Source: Syngnathus acus (lineage: Eukaryota > Chordata > Actinopteri > Syngnathiformes > Syngnathidae). From it: a stretch of 64,000 nt of DNA. The notes below the pieces were generated by a model. It worked only from the letters and a program-made list of their open reading frames with translations, did no database searches and had not been told where the DNA came from. Shown in pieces: positions 19,392 to 29,403 of this stretch (the stretch's first letter is position 1; every line of letters starts with the position of its first letter). Location: contig NW_023590223.1 of NCBI RefSeq assembly GCF_901709675.1, positions 186,001-250,000 of the forward strand, written 5' to 3'. The position numbers and the translations under genes were made by a program.

Positions 19392-19935
19392 ACACTGTCA
19401 ACAAAGAAAAAAAAAATTTCAATGTTGTCTCACCCCAAATCTTTGGGATCATCGGATCTGCACAGTTGGATATTTCCACCAACATTTTAACATCAACATT
19501 CTTTCATGGTCGGCTGAAGATCCTAAAGAAAATACCCTAAATTTCTTGTATGCTATTGCATGATCGTATAGCGTTGTGGCCGTAGCATCCCCGGAACGAA
19601 TCTGGGTCATGGCGTAATTAAATTACCTTGCTGAATTTGTCCGTTGTTCACTGTTACCAAACAGCCTTCTGTTGAACACAAGCTTCCAGACATTACGTCC
19701 ACCTACGTTTTCACATCAACTTTATTTCATAAAGTTCTTCCTAATTCATCTTGGCGAAACTCCCTCAGGCGTTCCCATCTTTTTTTAGGCCTGGCTGCCA
19801 CGAGGCAGCGGTAGACACACAATTATGACCCTGAAAGGACACGTCCAAACCGGCTATGATATTAATCAGAATTCATTAATCACTGAAATGCAGTCCTCAG
19901 GTCCATGTCATATTCGCTACCAATCGGAATGTAAC
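19392..19935. repeat. Segment C1, inverted duplicate of 28955-30215
   Basis: Unique-looking text such as GGCTGCCACGAGGCAGCGG and GGTCCATGTCATATTCGCTA recurs reverse-complemented at 28990-29130. It contains a tRNA-His fragment at 19559-19612. Confidence 0.8.
19559..19612 (+). tRNA. tRNA-His(GTG) relic with internal deletion
   Basis: ATGATCGTATAG joins GCGTTGTGGCCGTAGCA, so the D loop and D-stem 3' side are gone. The same deletion is in the inverted copy at 29285-29340. Confidence 0.6.
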
Positions 19936-19940
19936 GAAGC

Positions 19941-20013
19941 TGTTTCTACCCAGTCACGAACTGGGGACTTTTCGCGTGTTAGGCAAACATGATAATCACT
20001 ACACTATGGAAAC
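19941..20013 (-). tRNA. tRNA-Val(AAC), nearly intact
   Basis: 73 nt. Acceptor GTTTCCA/TAGAAAC has one mismatch; anticodon arm TTTGC CTAACAC GCGAA gives AAC (valine); T arm CCCAG/CTGGG is perfect with loop TTCGTGA. A box TAGTGTAGTGATTATC is good. Possibly active. Confidence 0.75.
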
Positions 20014-20224
20014 ATCTGCTACAGTGGTGCACCTTACTTACTGGACCAAAGGTGAGTGCTACTGGGCACCAAGCGCACCCATCACTATTTTAGATCTTTA
20101 CGGTTACTCCCTCATTCATTGACATGTTCGGTGAAACCTCCCCAAATCCCCACTCAAACATGCAAAGCATACGATTCGACATGAAATCAAATCCATTTGT
20201 ATCATATAAGGACTTTTGACTTGT
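20014..20224. other. Unassigned spacer
   Basis: No feature recognised. Confidence 0.4.
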
Positions 20225-20510
20225 GATCTGGTGCTCCCTGTGTGGAGTTTGTAGGTTCTCCCCGTGCCTGCCTAGGTTTTCCCCGGGTTTTCTTCCCACA
20301 TCACAAAAACATGCTTGGTCAGCCGATTTAGTAATCCAAACTGCCCATAGGTGTGAGTGCAAGTGCGAATGATTGTTTGTCTCTGTGTGCCCTGCGATTG
20401 GCTGGCAACCAGTTACAACGTGTCCCTTGCCTACTGTCCGATGACTGCTGGGATAGGCTCCAGCACGCCTGCGACCCCCCGCGGTACAGATAATGGATGG
20501 AATGGATGGA
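20225..20510 (+). repeat. SINE with ATGG tail, 5'-truncated
   Basis: GTGTGGAGTTTGTAGGTTCT through GGGATAGGCTCCAGCAC to an ATGGATGG tail matches the full copy at 55376-55743. The tRNA-like head is missing. Confidence 0.8.
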
Positions 20511-20519
20511 ATTGAATGG

Positions 20520-20960
20520 CGATCAGTTTAGGGCCTGAAGAGGGAGCAACAGCAATGTGCAGATACTCTTATTAGTTCATACAAACATATATACTTCATC
20601 ATATCGATCAATGTGTAAATAATTTACCCAAACATAGTCGCTCAATCAGAGCACAGACACGGCACACAGAGCTTTGTGACTTTCACTTACACATAGGCAG
20701 TGAGCACAGACACGGCACACAGAGCTCAGTTAAGTTCCATGACACATAGTCACAAAACATTCAGTAAATAACAGGACATTCAGGTGATAACAGAACAGAC
20801 CTTATCCTTCCCTCCCATTCCCTTCCTAGTTCCTGCTTTTGGTCAGTATATAGCCTTCTGATTTGAAGTTTGACGTTGTTGTTTCATCTGCTGAAGTGCA
20901 CTGACTGCCATTAAACAACCTAATATCTGTTACTCCACATTTTCAATTCCCCGACGCGGA
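20520..20960 (-). repeat. Dispersed repeat R, reverse copy
   Basis: Reverse-complement counterpart of 14370-14780, including the GTTGCTCC end and the CATCTGCTGAAGTGC core. Confidence 0.6.
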
Positions 20961-20987
20961 GTCTAAAATCAAAAGGATCATAAGACT

Positions 20988-21048
20988 TGTTTCCAACCAG
21001 GGACCTTCAGCGTGTGAGGGAATGTGATAACCACTACACCATGGAAAC
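20988..21048 (-). tRNA. tRNA-Val(CAC) relic, T arm deleted
   Basis: GTTTCCATGGTGTAGTGGTT and loop CCTCACA are good, but GGTCCCTGG runs straight into the acceptor, so about 12 nt of the T arm are missing. Confidence 0.65.
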
Positions 21049-21341
21049 CGCGCTGACACACATAGCCTTTTGAAGAGCTTGGCAAAAGTTAAAGAAAAGT
21101 GCGAAACCTGGTTTTCACCCAGTCTCAAATCAGGTACCCTTTAGCGAAACGACTCAGCCTGGGCTTGGCAAATCGGGCTTCAATTCCCTGACGCGGAGTT
21201 TATTTCTTTGTATGGAAAAATTGCTTTTGCTGGCACAGTTTTGAAAAGCAAATCAAAAAGTTCATAAGTGCCTGCTTTCTTCCTCACTCCCTTTTGTTGA
21301 ACTTTTGCCAGGCTTCTCAAAATGCTTTGGACGTCACAGCA

Positions 21342-21414
21342 GTTTCCATAGCGTATTGGTCATCCTGTTCTTCTAAGACGCGAAAGACCCCCTGTTTGAG
21401 ACTGGGTAGAAACA
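21342..21414 (+). tRNA. tRNA-Val-like relic
   Basis: 73 nt with GTTTCCA...TAGAAACA ends kept; the D stem, anticodon loop (TTCTAAG) and T arm have drifted. Confidence 0.5.
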
Positions 21415-21976
21415 ACATTTTCTAAATCTATTTGTCAGTGTTGTCTGCTTTGCAAAGTGTGCCAGGGACACCTCGGCAAACAGGAGCCATATACTATTTG
21501 ATAAAGTAATCACATGTTCTCCGAGTTACAATGTCAACTGGTGGAACTTACTTTAGATCTTGGATGGTTTTAAAGCTAATGCTCTTCTGGATTACCGAGT
21601 AATCGGTTGAGACCGGCGTAACTCTACGACGGCTTCCTGCTTATCCGGCCGGTGCTGACGGGTCCCTCGCCTTGGCCTCGCAGCCTCGTGATCGTCGGAA
21701 CCAACGACCTTCGCCGTGCTAGCCCCGTGGTGTCCATCTGCACCTGCCCCGACTGGGTGCCCAGGACGCTGCTCACACGTTTGCCTGTTTTGTGATGTTT
21801 TCACCGATTCACGACCACGGTCCATTGGGCGCCGTTGAACTGGACTGTCCTTACACCTGTTTATGGACCCCGTGGAGGCTATTTTGTGTGTTTTGGGGTG
21901 TTCTCTGATATTGAGGGGTGCTGGTTGGCCGCTGTTACTTTTTTTCCTTTGCTTTGATGGCTTTTATCTTTCGTAC
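21415..21976. other. Unassigned sequence left of piggyBac
   Basis: A moderately GC-rich patch (21600-21830) opens a 77-codon minus frame without any recognised domain. I see nothing else. Confidence 0.35.
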
Positions 21977-24556
21977 TTAACCCGTTTCTGCCCAAATTGT
22001 TATTTCTAAAAAGGTGCATATTTTTTGGGTCCTTAGGTGTCCCTAAGTACGAATATGCCGCGCTTTTTTGGTTATGACGTCGCGTATACGAAATATGCGG
22101 CATCTATATATAGACTATGTGCTGATACGTGCACAAAAATCGGAGCATTCTGACGATTTGCAAGTGTAACGTGATGTAATTTATTTGAATGTTCAGAGAT
22201 AGTTGTGTTTTACACGTAACAGCTGTCTGCAACATGAAAGGGACCATTTCCACAATTTTCAATGGGCGTGCATGTGCAACGGCGGCCGTCATCCCCAGGG
22301 TATGGGGACCAGCCGTAAGAAAATGCCAAAGTTTCTATGAACACAAGTGGCTTTCATAGCCGAATTTATTTGCAACAAACTTTCAACAACAAACTTTCAA
22401 ACTTGCGGTACCATAAACGGAGATATAAACTGTAACTCAGCAGTGATGATGTTCAGCCTTGCGCCGCCACTTCCGGTCAGAAAACGGATCACGCGACCAG
22501 TGCTTCTCACACATTTTATTCCGGCTGGCGGTAAGCACGGAAACACTTCACAGTGCACAGTGCCACGCGGCACTTGGAGCACGCACTGGACGGACGCGAC
22601 TTGCAAGTCGGCAGTGCGCACTTTCGGCCTTGCGCCGCCACTTCCGGCCAGTGCTCCACGGTGTCGAAGCGGGAGTCATCGGCAACTGCGCACACGCGCG
22701 GTCTGCCCGATCTCCGAGCTCGAGTGGCGCCTGGTGCTGCAACCAGAGTTCGGGCCACCTCGCGTCGGAACTCCAGCAGAGACATCCCGCCGTGCTCATC
22801 CAGCCGGTGCAGCACCCATGCATTGAAGACGGCCGCGTCCAGCATCCAGGTGAATATCGGCCACCACCACTTCTTCCGGCGCATGTTGATGCGGTAGAGC
22901 TCGATGCTCTGGTCGGCGCGGTCCGTGCCGCCCATGCTGCGGTTGTACAGCTGGACAACAAATGGCTGGTCCACTGCCACCTTCTTCTTCTCCTGCCTTG
23001 ACCAGCGTGACACCTTCTGCAGAGGATGCTCAGCGGTGAGGGTGGAGGCGATGGTGACCACGGCGTTATCCTTCCACCGAGTGAGCGCAATCTTGTTTGC
23101 CGTGTCGTACACGACAGACACGGCACCACGCGGCTTCCTCTTCATAGCCTTCTGATCTGTGATCGGGCAAGAGCGCGGGATGCGGTTTTCTCGGATCGTC
23201 CCCGTGCAAGCGTAGCCCCGCCTGCGCAGCTCTGCAACTAGCGGGAGGCCGGTGAAGTAGTTGTCTATGTAGATGCGTAGCGGAAGTGCACGCACAGCAT
23301 CGGGGAGGTTGTCCAGAAGTCGAAGGAGCGTGCCACCGCCCTTGCCGAACTTGCGTTCCACTTCAGAGGCATCTACACTCGCCCCCTGGTAGATGTCGAA
23401 GTGGAGCAGGAAGCCGTTGGTCCCACTGTTCAGGCACCAGGCCTTGTAGCCGAACCGCACCGGCTTGTTTCGGATTGCTTGCTTGCATCCGTGTCTTCCA
23501 AAGTATTCAATCATTGCCTCGTCCAGATCAAGATTGCAGTCCATTGGATACGCCTCCCCGAACCGAGCGTTGAGGATGTCCATCATGGGACGCAGCTTTG
23601 TCATCTGGTCGCTGCTGTTCTGGCGCGTGTTGTCGGCACAGTGAATGTAGCGGATGATCTCCTCGAACCTGTTGCGTGACATGGCCCCAGCGACGAGGGC
23701 GCAATGGAGATCTTCATCTGTGTTCCAGTAGTGTCGGCGACTGGGGAGCTGGTGGTAACCCGAGAGCAGCAAGATCCCCACCACGCGCTTCAATTCTCCG
23801 ATGGTGAGCTGGAAGTTGGAGTCAGTCACCGCCGCATACTTGATGGTCTCGCGAACAAGGTGAGGATATACATCGGAAAGGAAGAAGTCCAGCTTCTGAA
23901 CTGCGCTCTTTCCAACCAAAATTGTGGGGACGGCGAGAGGCCTGGCGTCCGGGAATTTTGTCAGGCGCGTTTTACTGTTGGTCCAATTGTAGTCCAACGC
24001 ATCTTTCTGCGAGCGTTTCTTTGAGGTGGAGGCCTGTTGGGGCTCCTCTTCTTCCTCAGTGTCGCCATCATCATCATCTCCGATCACACGTCCGTCGGCG
24101 AGGACCACCACGGCGGGAGCGCTAAGCTGCCGTCCCGAGAGATTATTGAACGTTCCTCCGCAGTCTTCCTCGCCCGTGTCTTCGTCAGACTCGAAACTGA
24201 CCACGGGTGGAGCAATAAAGATTTTATCCACAACTGCGTCCTCATCTTCGATTGCATCGAAGACCTCCATCGCCGACTGTGTACCCATAGACGCGGATAG
24301 TCTATGTATAGATGTTTCGCATAAAACAATACATAGAGGAAATACGTTAGGGCGAATCATCACTGCAATCACATATGTCAATAACCATTATATGATAATT
24401 GTTCCCTAAAAGTTTCACCCTGCTATCTCGAGTCTATCATAATTTCCCGGAGCTCACCTTTTTGCATCTTCCATCGTGAATCGCGATCGTCCGGCTTCGC
24501 TCACGTAGCATGCGTGACTCATAAACTGGCAAAAGGGCAGCGGTTCCGGGTTCGAC
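21977..24556. mobile_element. piggyBac element, right end uncertain
   Basis: TTAA at 21977-21980 followed by CCCGTTTCTGCCC is a typical piggyBac left terminus. The transposase lies on the minus strand inside. A diverged mirror (GGGCAGCGGTTCCGGGTT at 24534-24551) may be the other end, but the second TTAA is not seen, so the right boundary is a guess. Confidence 0.6.
22516..24381 (-). CDS. piggyBac transposase, uninterrupted
   Basis: 621 codons, one exon, no stops. The likely start is the ATG at 24288 (MGTQSAMEVF); the 31 codons before it look non-coding. An acidic N-terminus (about 65-115) precedes the DDE_Tnp_1_7-type core. The three catalytic aspartates are at about 287 (LDLDEAM), 373 (YIDNYFTG) and 487 (MGGTDRADQ). 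A C-terminal cysteine-rich domain (about 588-613, CALPTC, CSKC, CTVKC) would bind the termini. Known family chemistry: seamless cut and paste at TTAA in the nucleus. Length and all motifs fit an active or recently active enzyme, or a domesticated one; the sequence alone cannot decide. It has much higher GC than its surroundings. Confidence 0.93.
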   Translation of the reverse strand: MTYVIAVMIRPNVFPLCIVLCETSIHRLSASMGTQSAMEVFDAIEDEDAVVDKIFIAPPVVSFESDEDTGEEDCGGTFNNLSGRQLSAPAVVVLADGRVIGDDDDGDTEEEEEPQQASTSKKRSQKDALDYNWTNSKTRLTKFPDARPLAVPTILVGKSAVQKLDFFLSDVYPHLVRETIKYAAVTDSNFQLTIGELKRVVGILLLSGYHQLPSRRHYWNTDEDLHCALVAGAMSRNRFEEIIRYIHCADNTRQNSSDQMTKLRPMMDILNARFGEAYPMDCNLDLDEAMIEYFGRHGCKQAIRNKPVRFGYKAWCLNSGTNGFLLHFDIYQGASVDASEVERKFGKGGGTLLRLLDNLPDAVRALPLRIYIDNYFTGLPLVAELRRRGYACTGTIRENRIPRSCPITDQKAMKRKPRGAVSVVYDTANKIALTRWKDNAVVTIASTLTAEHPLQKVSRWSRQEKKKVAVDQPFVVQLYNRSMGGTDRADQSIELYRINMRRKKWWWPIFTWMLDAAVFNAWVLHRLDEHGGMSLLEFRREVARTLVAAPGATRARRSGRPRVCAVADDSRFDTVEHWPEVAAQGRKCALPTCKSRPSSACSKCRVALCTVKCFRAYRQPE

Positions 24557-24689
24557 AGGTCAAAGGTTGGTTATAACCGGATACAATCGGCACGAATGCT
24601 TGTCGTCATTTGACGGCGTCGGAAGCTGCGGAAATTGGAGCGTCTACATATAGACTACAGGCTGAAACCCGTTTGATTGGGTTTCTTTG

Positions 24690-24823
24690 TGGCGCTTTTG
24701 TGTGGCAGCCTTATGAGAGCCTATTGAGTTGCGCTCATGCCATCTGTGTGTCTTTTGTATACCCACTCTGTGGTATGGATTCTGATGGGGCCTGAATTTC
24801 CCCACCCCCGGGATCAATAAATG

Positions 24824-24865
<42 letters not shown>

Positions 24866-24870
24866 TAATC
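24690..24870 (+). repeat. Rex1-like LINE 3' end with (AATC)n
   Basis: GGGGCCTGAATTTCCCCAC, then ATCAATAAATG and a long AATC array. Same ending as 14781-14855. Confidence 0.7.
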
Positions 24871-24871
24871 A

Positions 24872-24945
24872 ATGTTGGCATGGTGTGATTGTGAGCACTC
24901 TGAATCTAGCAATCCAAGTTCAAGTCTTGGTGGAACTTCCAATTT
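24872..24945 (+). tRNA. tRNA-Gln-like relic
   Basis: GTTGGCATGGTGTGATTGTG and CAAGTTCAAGTCTTGG are recognisable; the anticodon arm is shortened. Confidence 0.45.
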
Positions 24946-25114
24946 GTAGTCATTTACATGGAACACAAATTTAGAAATTCCAATTCAGTACTTTGTGGAC
25001 AGCCCTATGAGTGTGTAAGCCCTGCCTCCACTACTTTTGTCAATTTCGTAAAATGAGCGCCTGTTAGTGCATTGTGCTCAGAAAGAATTATGCTCCTCCT
25101 TCTGTCACTGCCAG

Positions 25115-25186
25115 GGTTCTATGGTGTAATGGTGAGCAATCTGGACTCTGAATCCAGTGATCTGAGTTCAAGTCTCGGTGGGACCT
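25115..25186 (+). tRNA. tRNA-Gln(CTG), nearly intact
   Basis: 72 nt. Acceptor GGTTCTA/TGGGACC pairs throughout (with G-T pairs), anticodon arm CTGGA CTCTGAA TCCAG is perfect (CTG, glutamine), T arm CTGAG/CTCGG pairs. One D-stem mismatch. No T4 nearby downstream. Confidence 0.75.
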
Positions 25187-25281
25187 CAAATAATTTGTCA
25201 TTTAGTTGGGAAAAATTTGCGAAATGGCAACAGCTTGTGTGCTGCCCCATGAAATCGTATGCTTCCCTACACCTGAGGGTT

Positions 25282-25345
25282 CCATGAGCGCTCTAGACTC
25301 TGAATCCAGTGGTCCCAGTTTTAGTCTCGGTTGGACCTCAAATCT
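25282..25345 (+). tRNA. tRNA-Gln(CTG) relic
   Basis: GTTCCATGAGCGCTCTAGACTC lacks the D loop; the T arm has drifted (CAGTTTTAGTCTCGG). Confidence 0.45.
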
Positions 25346-25350
25346 TTGGT

Positions 25351-26135
25351 CATATACAGTCGTATGCAAAGGTTTGGGCACCCCTAATCAATTTCAAGAT
25401 TTTCTTTATAAATCCTTGGCTGTTCGGATCAGCAATTTCAGTTAAATATATCATATAGCAGACAGACACAGTGATATTTGAGAAGTGAAATGAAGTTTAT
25501 TGGAGTTAACGATTTGTCAAGAAGAATGGTCCAATATTCCTTCAACCAGAATCCACACTCTCATTGGAAGCTATAGGAAGTGTTTAGAGCAGTGGTTCTT
25601 AACCTTGTTGGAGGTACCGAATCCCACCAGTTTCATATCCGCAATCACCAAACCCCTCGTTAGTGAAAAAAATGTATATATTTTTTTCAAATTCAAGACA
25701 TAGATGTTTTTTACTGGCACACAAAATGAGCCGTGCATGAACATCACCTCGTTCAAAGAATAAAACCAACACAATGCATGAATTCACGTCAAATGACATA
25801 CCAGCAAATCAATGTGACTTCTGCTGTTGCCTTTGCGAGACCAGTTCAGATATGCGTTATCACGAATTTATAAATCAGGTGTGTTCGGACCTCCCCAGAA
25901 GAGGCTCTGCTGAACCCCTAAGACCGACTCACAGAACCCCTAGTTTGACCGATTCCAGGTTCAGGACCCCTGGTTTAGAGGCTGTTATTTCTGCAAAAGG
26001 AGGATCTACTAAATATTGATGTCATTTTTCTCTTGGGGTGCCCAAATGTATGCACCTGCCTACTTTTGTTGAAATAATGATTCCACACTGTCTGCAAATC
26101 CTATAAACTTCATTTCCCTTCTCAAATATCACTGT
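25351..26135. mobile_element. Truncated DNA transposon with a nested hAT MITE, block D copy 1
   Basis: Begins ATACAGTCGTATGCAAAGG and GGGCACCCC, repeats CATATAGCAGACAGACACAG and ATCACTG ends, and contains a second element at 25590-25972. The same composite, with the same nested insertion site and similar flanks, occurs at 46195-47960. Confidence 0.7.
25590..25972. mobile_element. Nested hAT-like MITE with 8-bp duplication
   Basis: Starts CAGTGGTTCTTAACC; the right end (AGGTTCAGGACCCCTG) is diverged. The 8-bp GTTTAGAG stands on both sides (25582-25589 and 25973-25980), as hAT insertion predicts. Confidence 0.85.
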
Positions 26136-26504
26136 TTACCACCGGCGCCATCCACCATGCATGGATTCGGGCCATCTGATTGGTTCCTTTCGGTTCGTTT
26201 TTTGGTTCGATTCGAATCCGGGTTATGGCATAATCAAATTACCTTGTTGAATTTGTCTGCTGGTCACTGTTGCTAAACAGCCTTCCTTTGGACAATGACA
26301 GTTTTCCGCACAAGTTTACAGTCAATACGGTGTTGTAGGGCGAGTGGCGCAATGGATAACACATGATGGCAGATTTAAGTGATGTTTTATGTATGATGAG
26401 AATCAAAATAGCAGACGAAAGAGAATCAAGGTCAATTAACTCAAGCCGTTTCATTGCAATTGATAGCCCATATGGCATGCACCTCAGATTAAATGGGGCT
26501 AGTT
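26136..26504. other. Spacer with tRNA fragments
   Basis: 26207-26233 resembles the T-arm end of tRNA-His (TTCGAATCCGGGTTATGGCA) and 26340-26362 the 5' part of tRNA-Arg (GGGCGAGTGGCGCAATGGAT). Nothing else identified. Confidence 0.5.
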
Positions 26505-26787
26505 CAGGGGTCGGCAACCCGCGGCTCCAGAGCCTCATGCAGCTCTTTAGCGCAATCCTAGCTGCTCCCTGGAGCTCTTGCAAAAATGCGTGAAAATGGG
26601 AAAAGATGTTGTTGTTTTGTTTTTTTAAATATGGTTTTTAGATGGTAATCATGACACAAACATTCTTATTCTGTAGAAAATGTACGTAGTTGTGAATATA
26701 TTAAAAATAGTGAATATCAGAGTGGCGCATAGCAAGCGACACAGCACAGGCGAGTTGTAAACAAACAGGTGTTTGAGTGACGGGCCA

Positions 26788-27290
26788 TGGATTCTAAAGG
26801 CAAAAACAGAAAGATTGCTGATAAGAAAAGAGGGTTTAAGAAAGAATGGACTCAACTATTTGCTTTCATTGCCAATGCTGAAGGATTGCCTGAATGTTTG
26901 ATTTGCAATGAGAAGTTGTCAAATATAACAAAAAGAGCAATTTGGAGTGACATTTTCAGCTAAAGCATGCTAAATTTGCTGCCGATCACCCAGTTGGAAC
27001 GGAGAGGGAAGGTGCAATTTGAGGAACGAAAAAACAGTTTCAAGAAATAGATTGCATCTCCAAACTCTACTACTGCTGCAAGTTTTGTTGCAGCCCGGGA
27101 GATAATAAAGCGCGGAAAACCATTCACCGATGGCGAGTACATGAAGGATTCATTCGTTAAAATATCAGAGTGCGTATTTTCGGACTTCAAAAACAAAACC
27201 GAGATCATTCCGAAAATTAAAGACATGCCTCTCTCCGCAAAATCAGTGAACGGAATGGTAATTTGAATGGCAAACAATATTACCAATCAG
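26788..27290 (+). pseudogene. hAT transposase N-terminal part
   Basis: Starts MDSKGKNRKIADKKRGFKK, then WTQLFAFIANAEGLPECLIC (a BED-like zinc-finger start, CLICNEKL) and stops at about 26961. Further conserved codons continue in other frames (HAKFAADHP near 26970). Multiple frameshifts make it dead. Confidence 0.75.
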
Positions 27291-27296
27291 CAAATC

Positions 27297-27811
27297 ATCA
27301 TCATCGTCATCATCATCGGTTTAAAGTCCGCTTTCCAGTTGCCGCTGGGTTGGACTGGATTCTCGATATGGCTTTCTTCCACCGGGAACGGTCCATGGCC
27401 ATCTCGTGGTTGATGCCGAGTGCCTTCATGTCGGCTGCCACGGTCGTCTGCCAGGTCTTTTTAGGTCGGCCACTGGGTCTTGTTCCCTCTACATTATACG
27501 ACATAACTTTCTTCACCCAGTCGTTCTCGTCCTTCCTCACTACATGTCCGTACCATCGCAGTCGGCCTCTCCTCACCACATCCACTATGGCCTCCACTCC
27601 CATCTTCTTTCTCAGCTCTGCACTGGTCTTTTCCTCCATCATTGACACACCACACATCCATCTGATCATCCTCATTTCTGCTCTGTTTAGTTTGTCTTTG
27701 TGTTCTGTTTTCAGGGCCCATGCTTCACTTCCGTACGTCATACCACTTCTGACGCAGGCTGAGTACACTTGGCCTCTCATCTTCAGGGATGGGGCCTTAG
27801 ATGTTAAGTGA
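27297..27811 (-). pseudogene. LINE 3' end inserted in the hAT gene
   Basis: 155 codons on the minus strand: GMTYGSEAWALKTEHKDKL, NRAEMRMIRWMCGV, RLRWYGHVVR, GRPKKTW and a C-terminus in TLNR, followed by a GAT/ATC repeat tail (27297-27320). Only the RT thumb and C-terminal part are present, the normal fate of 5'-truncated retrotransposition. It resembles RTE-like C-termini. Confidence 0.8.
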
Positions 27812-27933
27812 GTTCATGATACTCATGTATCAAGGACATCAATTCAGCTCCAGCTTTCTCAATTGCCTGTGAAGAGTCGTGTGACGTGACCGATATCGAA
27901 CAGACAGCTCTGCTATGCAGGTACGTGAACTCT

Positions 27934-28378
27934 AATGGGCCGTAAGAAGAAATTGATACCACTAAAAGGCCAAACACGGGGGGAGGACATCTGCGAGGCT
28001 GTGCTGCAGTGTTTAAATGACAGCGATACACACTGGCCACCTGATTTCAGACGCTATAGACGGCACACCGAGTTTGAGAGGGTCGCAAAAGTTTGTGACT
28101 TTACGACAGAAAGCATTGGATCGAAATTTGCTTGCATTCCATTGCATAGTGCACCAAGAGGCGCTGTGTGCGTAAACATTCCCACCAGAGTGTATGGAGG
28201 TAATGAACCTTGTCATCCAAATTGTGAAGAAAATAATCGCAAAAGCATTAAACCACCACCAGTTCCGTGAATTGCTAGATGAAGTTGAGAGCGAATATGC
28301 CGATCTCCTGCTGCACAACAAAGTCTGCCGGCTATCCAGGGGCAACGTCTTGCGTCGCTTTGTTGCTTTGTATTTGTA
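27934..28378 (+). pseudogene. hAT transposase C-terminal part
   Basis: LIPLKGQTRGEDICEAVLQC (27950-28010) and, after a frame change at about 28190, MNLVIQIVKKIIAKALNHHQ and LLDEVESEYADLLLHNKVC. These segments are characteristic of fish and mammalian ZBED5/GTF2IRD2-type hAT proteins. A deletion links non-adjacent parts of the core (DTHWPP junction). Confidence 0.75.
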
Positions 28379-28535
28379 GCCTACTTAATTATTTTAATAG
28401 TAGGCATACAGGTCATGTATTGACAGTCTATATTGCCTTATAAAAGGTTTTTAGATTTTTGCCACTCTCGACAGGTATGTTTTTTTTGGGGTGGGACAAC
28501 ATGGCTTTTTGAACATTTTGGGTTGCCGACCCCTG

Positions 28536-28605
28536 GCCTAACACGTGAAAGATCCCCAGTTCGAGACTGGGTGGAAACAGCTTCTACGACTATTTCTTGT
28601 CATTG
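28536..28605 (+). tRNA. tRNA-Val(AAC) 3' two thirds
   Basis: CCTAACACGTGAAAGATCC, GTTCGAGACTGGGTGGAAAC. The 5' third was lost where the hAT element now ends. Confidence 0.6.
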
Positions 28606-28871
28606 TTGGTTCCTATGCAAAGTCCATGACAAATTAAAACGATTTTGCGCTGCAATTATGTTGTGGTACCTGATTTGAGACTGGGAGAAAACTGGCTTCT
28701 TTCACTCACTTTAGATGGAACCATGCTGACTCTGATACATTCCATTTGGTAGTTCTTAGCTGTGTCTAAATTCATATCACGTGTCACACAAATGCAGCCT
28801 GCAAATGATGCGCATGTGACATTGGCCTGTCGAAAATGGCAGAGAATAGGAGCCAGCTGTGTTTCAAAGTA
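28606..28871. other. Unassigned spacer
   Basis: A T-arm-like scrap (TGATTTGAGACTGGGAGAAA at 28667) resembles tRNA-Val; nothing else is seen. Confidence 0.35.
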
Positions 28872-28943
28872 GGCCTCATTCGATAGTTGAACCCAAGACC
28901 TCTCGCACCCGAAGCGAGAATCATTCCCCTCGACCAACGAGCC
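28872..28943 (-). tRNA. tRNA-Pro(CGG)-like, T arm damaged
   Basis: 72 nt. Anticodon arm CTCGC TTCGGGT GCGAG is perfect (CGG, proline) and the D arm is good. The T stem 3' side (ATCGA) and one acceptor pair no longer match, so probably inactive. Confidence 0.65.
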
Positions 28944-29403
28944 CCGTATCAAATTAGCTGACGCCGTTACATTCCGATTGGTAGCGAATATGACATGGAC
29001 CTGAGGACTGCATTTCGGTGATTAATGAATTTTTATAAATATCATAGCCAGTTTGCGCATATCCTTTCAGGGTCATAATTGTATGTCTACCGCTGCCTCG
29101 TGGCAGCCAGGCCTAAAAAAAGATAGGAATGCCTGAGGGAGTTTCACCAAGATGAATTCAGAAAAACTTGATGAAATAAACTTGATATTGAAACATAGGT
29201 GGACGTAATGTCTGGAAGCTTGTGTTTAACAGAAGGCTGTTTGGCAACAGTGAACAACGGACAAATTCAGCAAGGTAATTTAATTACGCCATGACCCAGC
29301 TTCGTTCCGGGGATGCTGCGGCCACAACGCTATACGATCATGCAATAGCATACAATGAGTTTTAGGGTCTTTTCTTTAGGATCTTCAGCCAGGACACCCA
29401 GGC

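Larger units (their letters stand above)
26505..28535 (+). mobile_element. Decayed autonomous hAT element (ZBED/GTF2IRD2-like)
   Basis: Termini CAGGGGTCGGCAACCC (26505) and GGGTTGCCGACCCCTG (28520-28535) are inverted repeats. Inside are the N- and C-terminal parts of a hAT transposase split by a minus-strand LINE (27297-27811). The 8 bp on either side (GGCTAGTT, GCCTAACA) do not match well, so the flanks were probably rearranged; the right flank is a tRNA-Val fragment. Confidence 0.8.

Noticed and set aside
22347-24409. Several plus-strand frames of 90-180 codons
   Set aside because: Shadows of the high-GC piggyBac transposase on the other strand.
26788-28378. Functional domesticated ZBED gene
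   Set aside because: Multiple stops, a LINE insertion and a core deletion.
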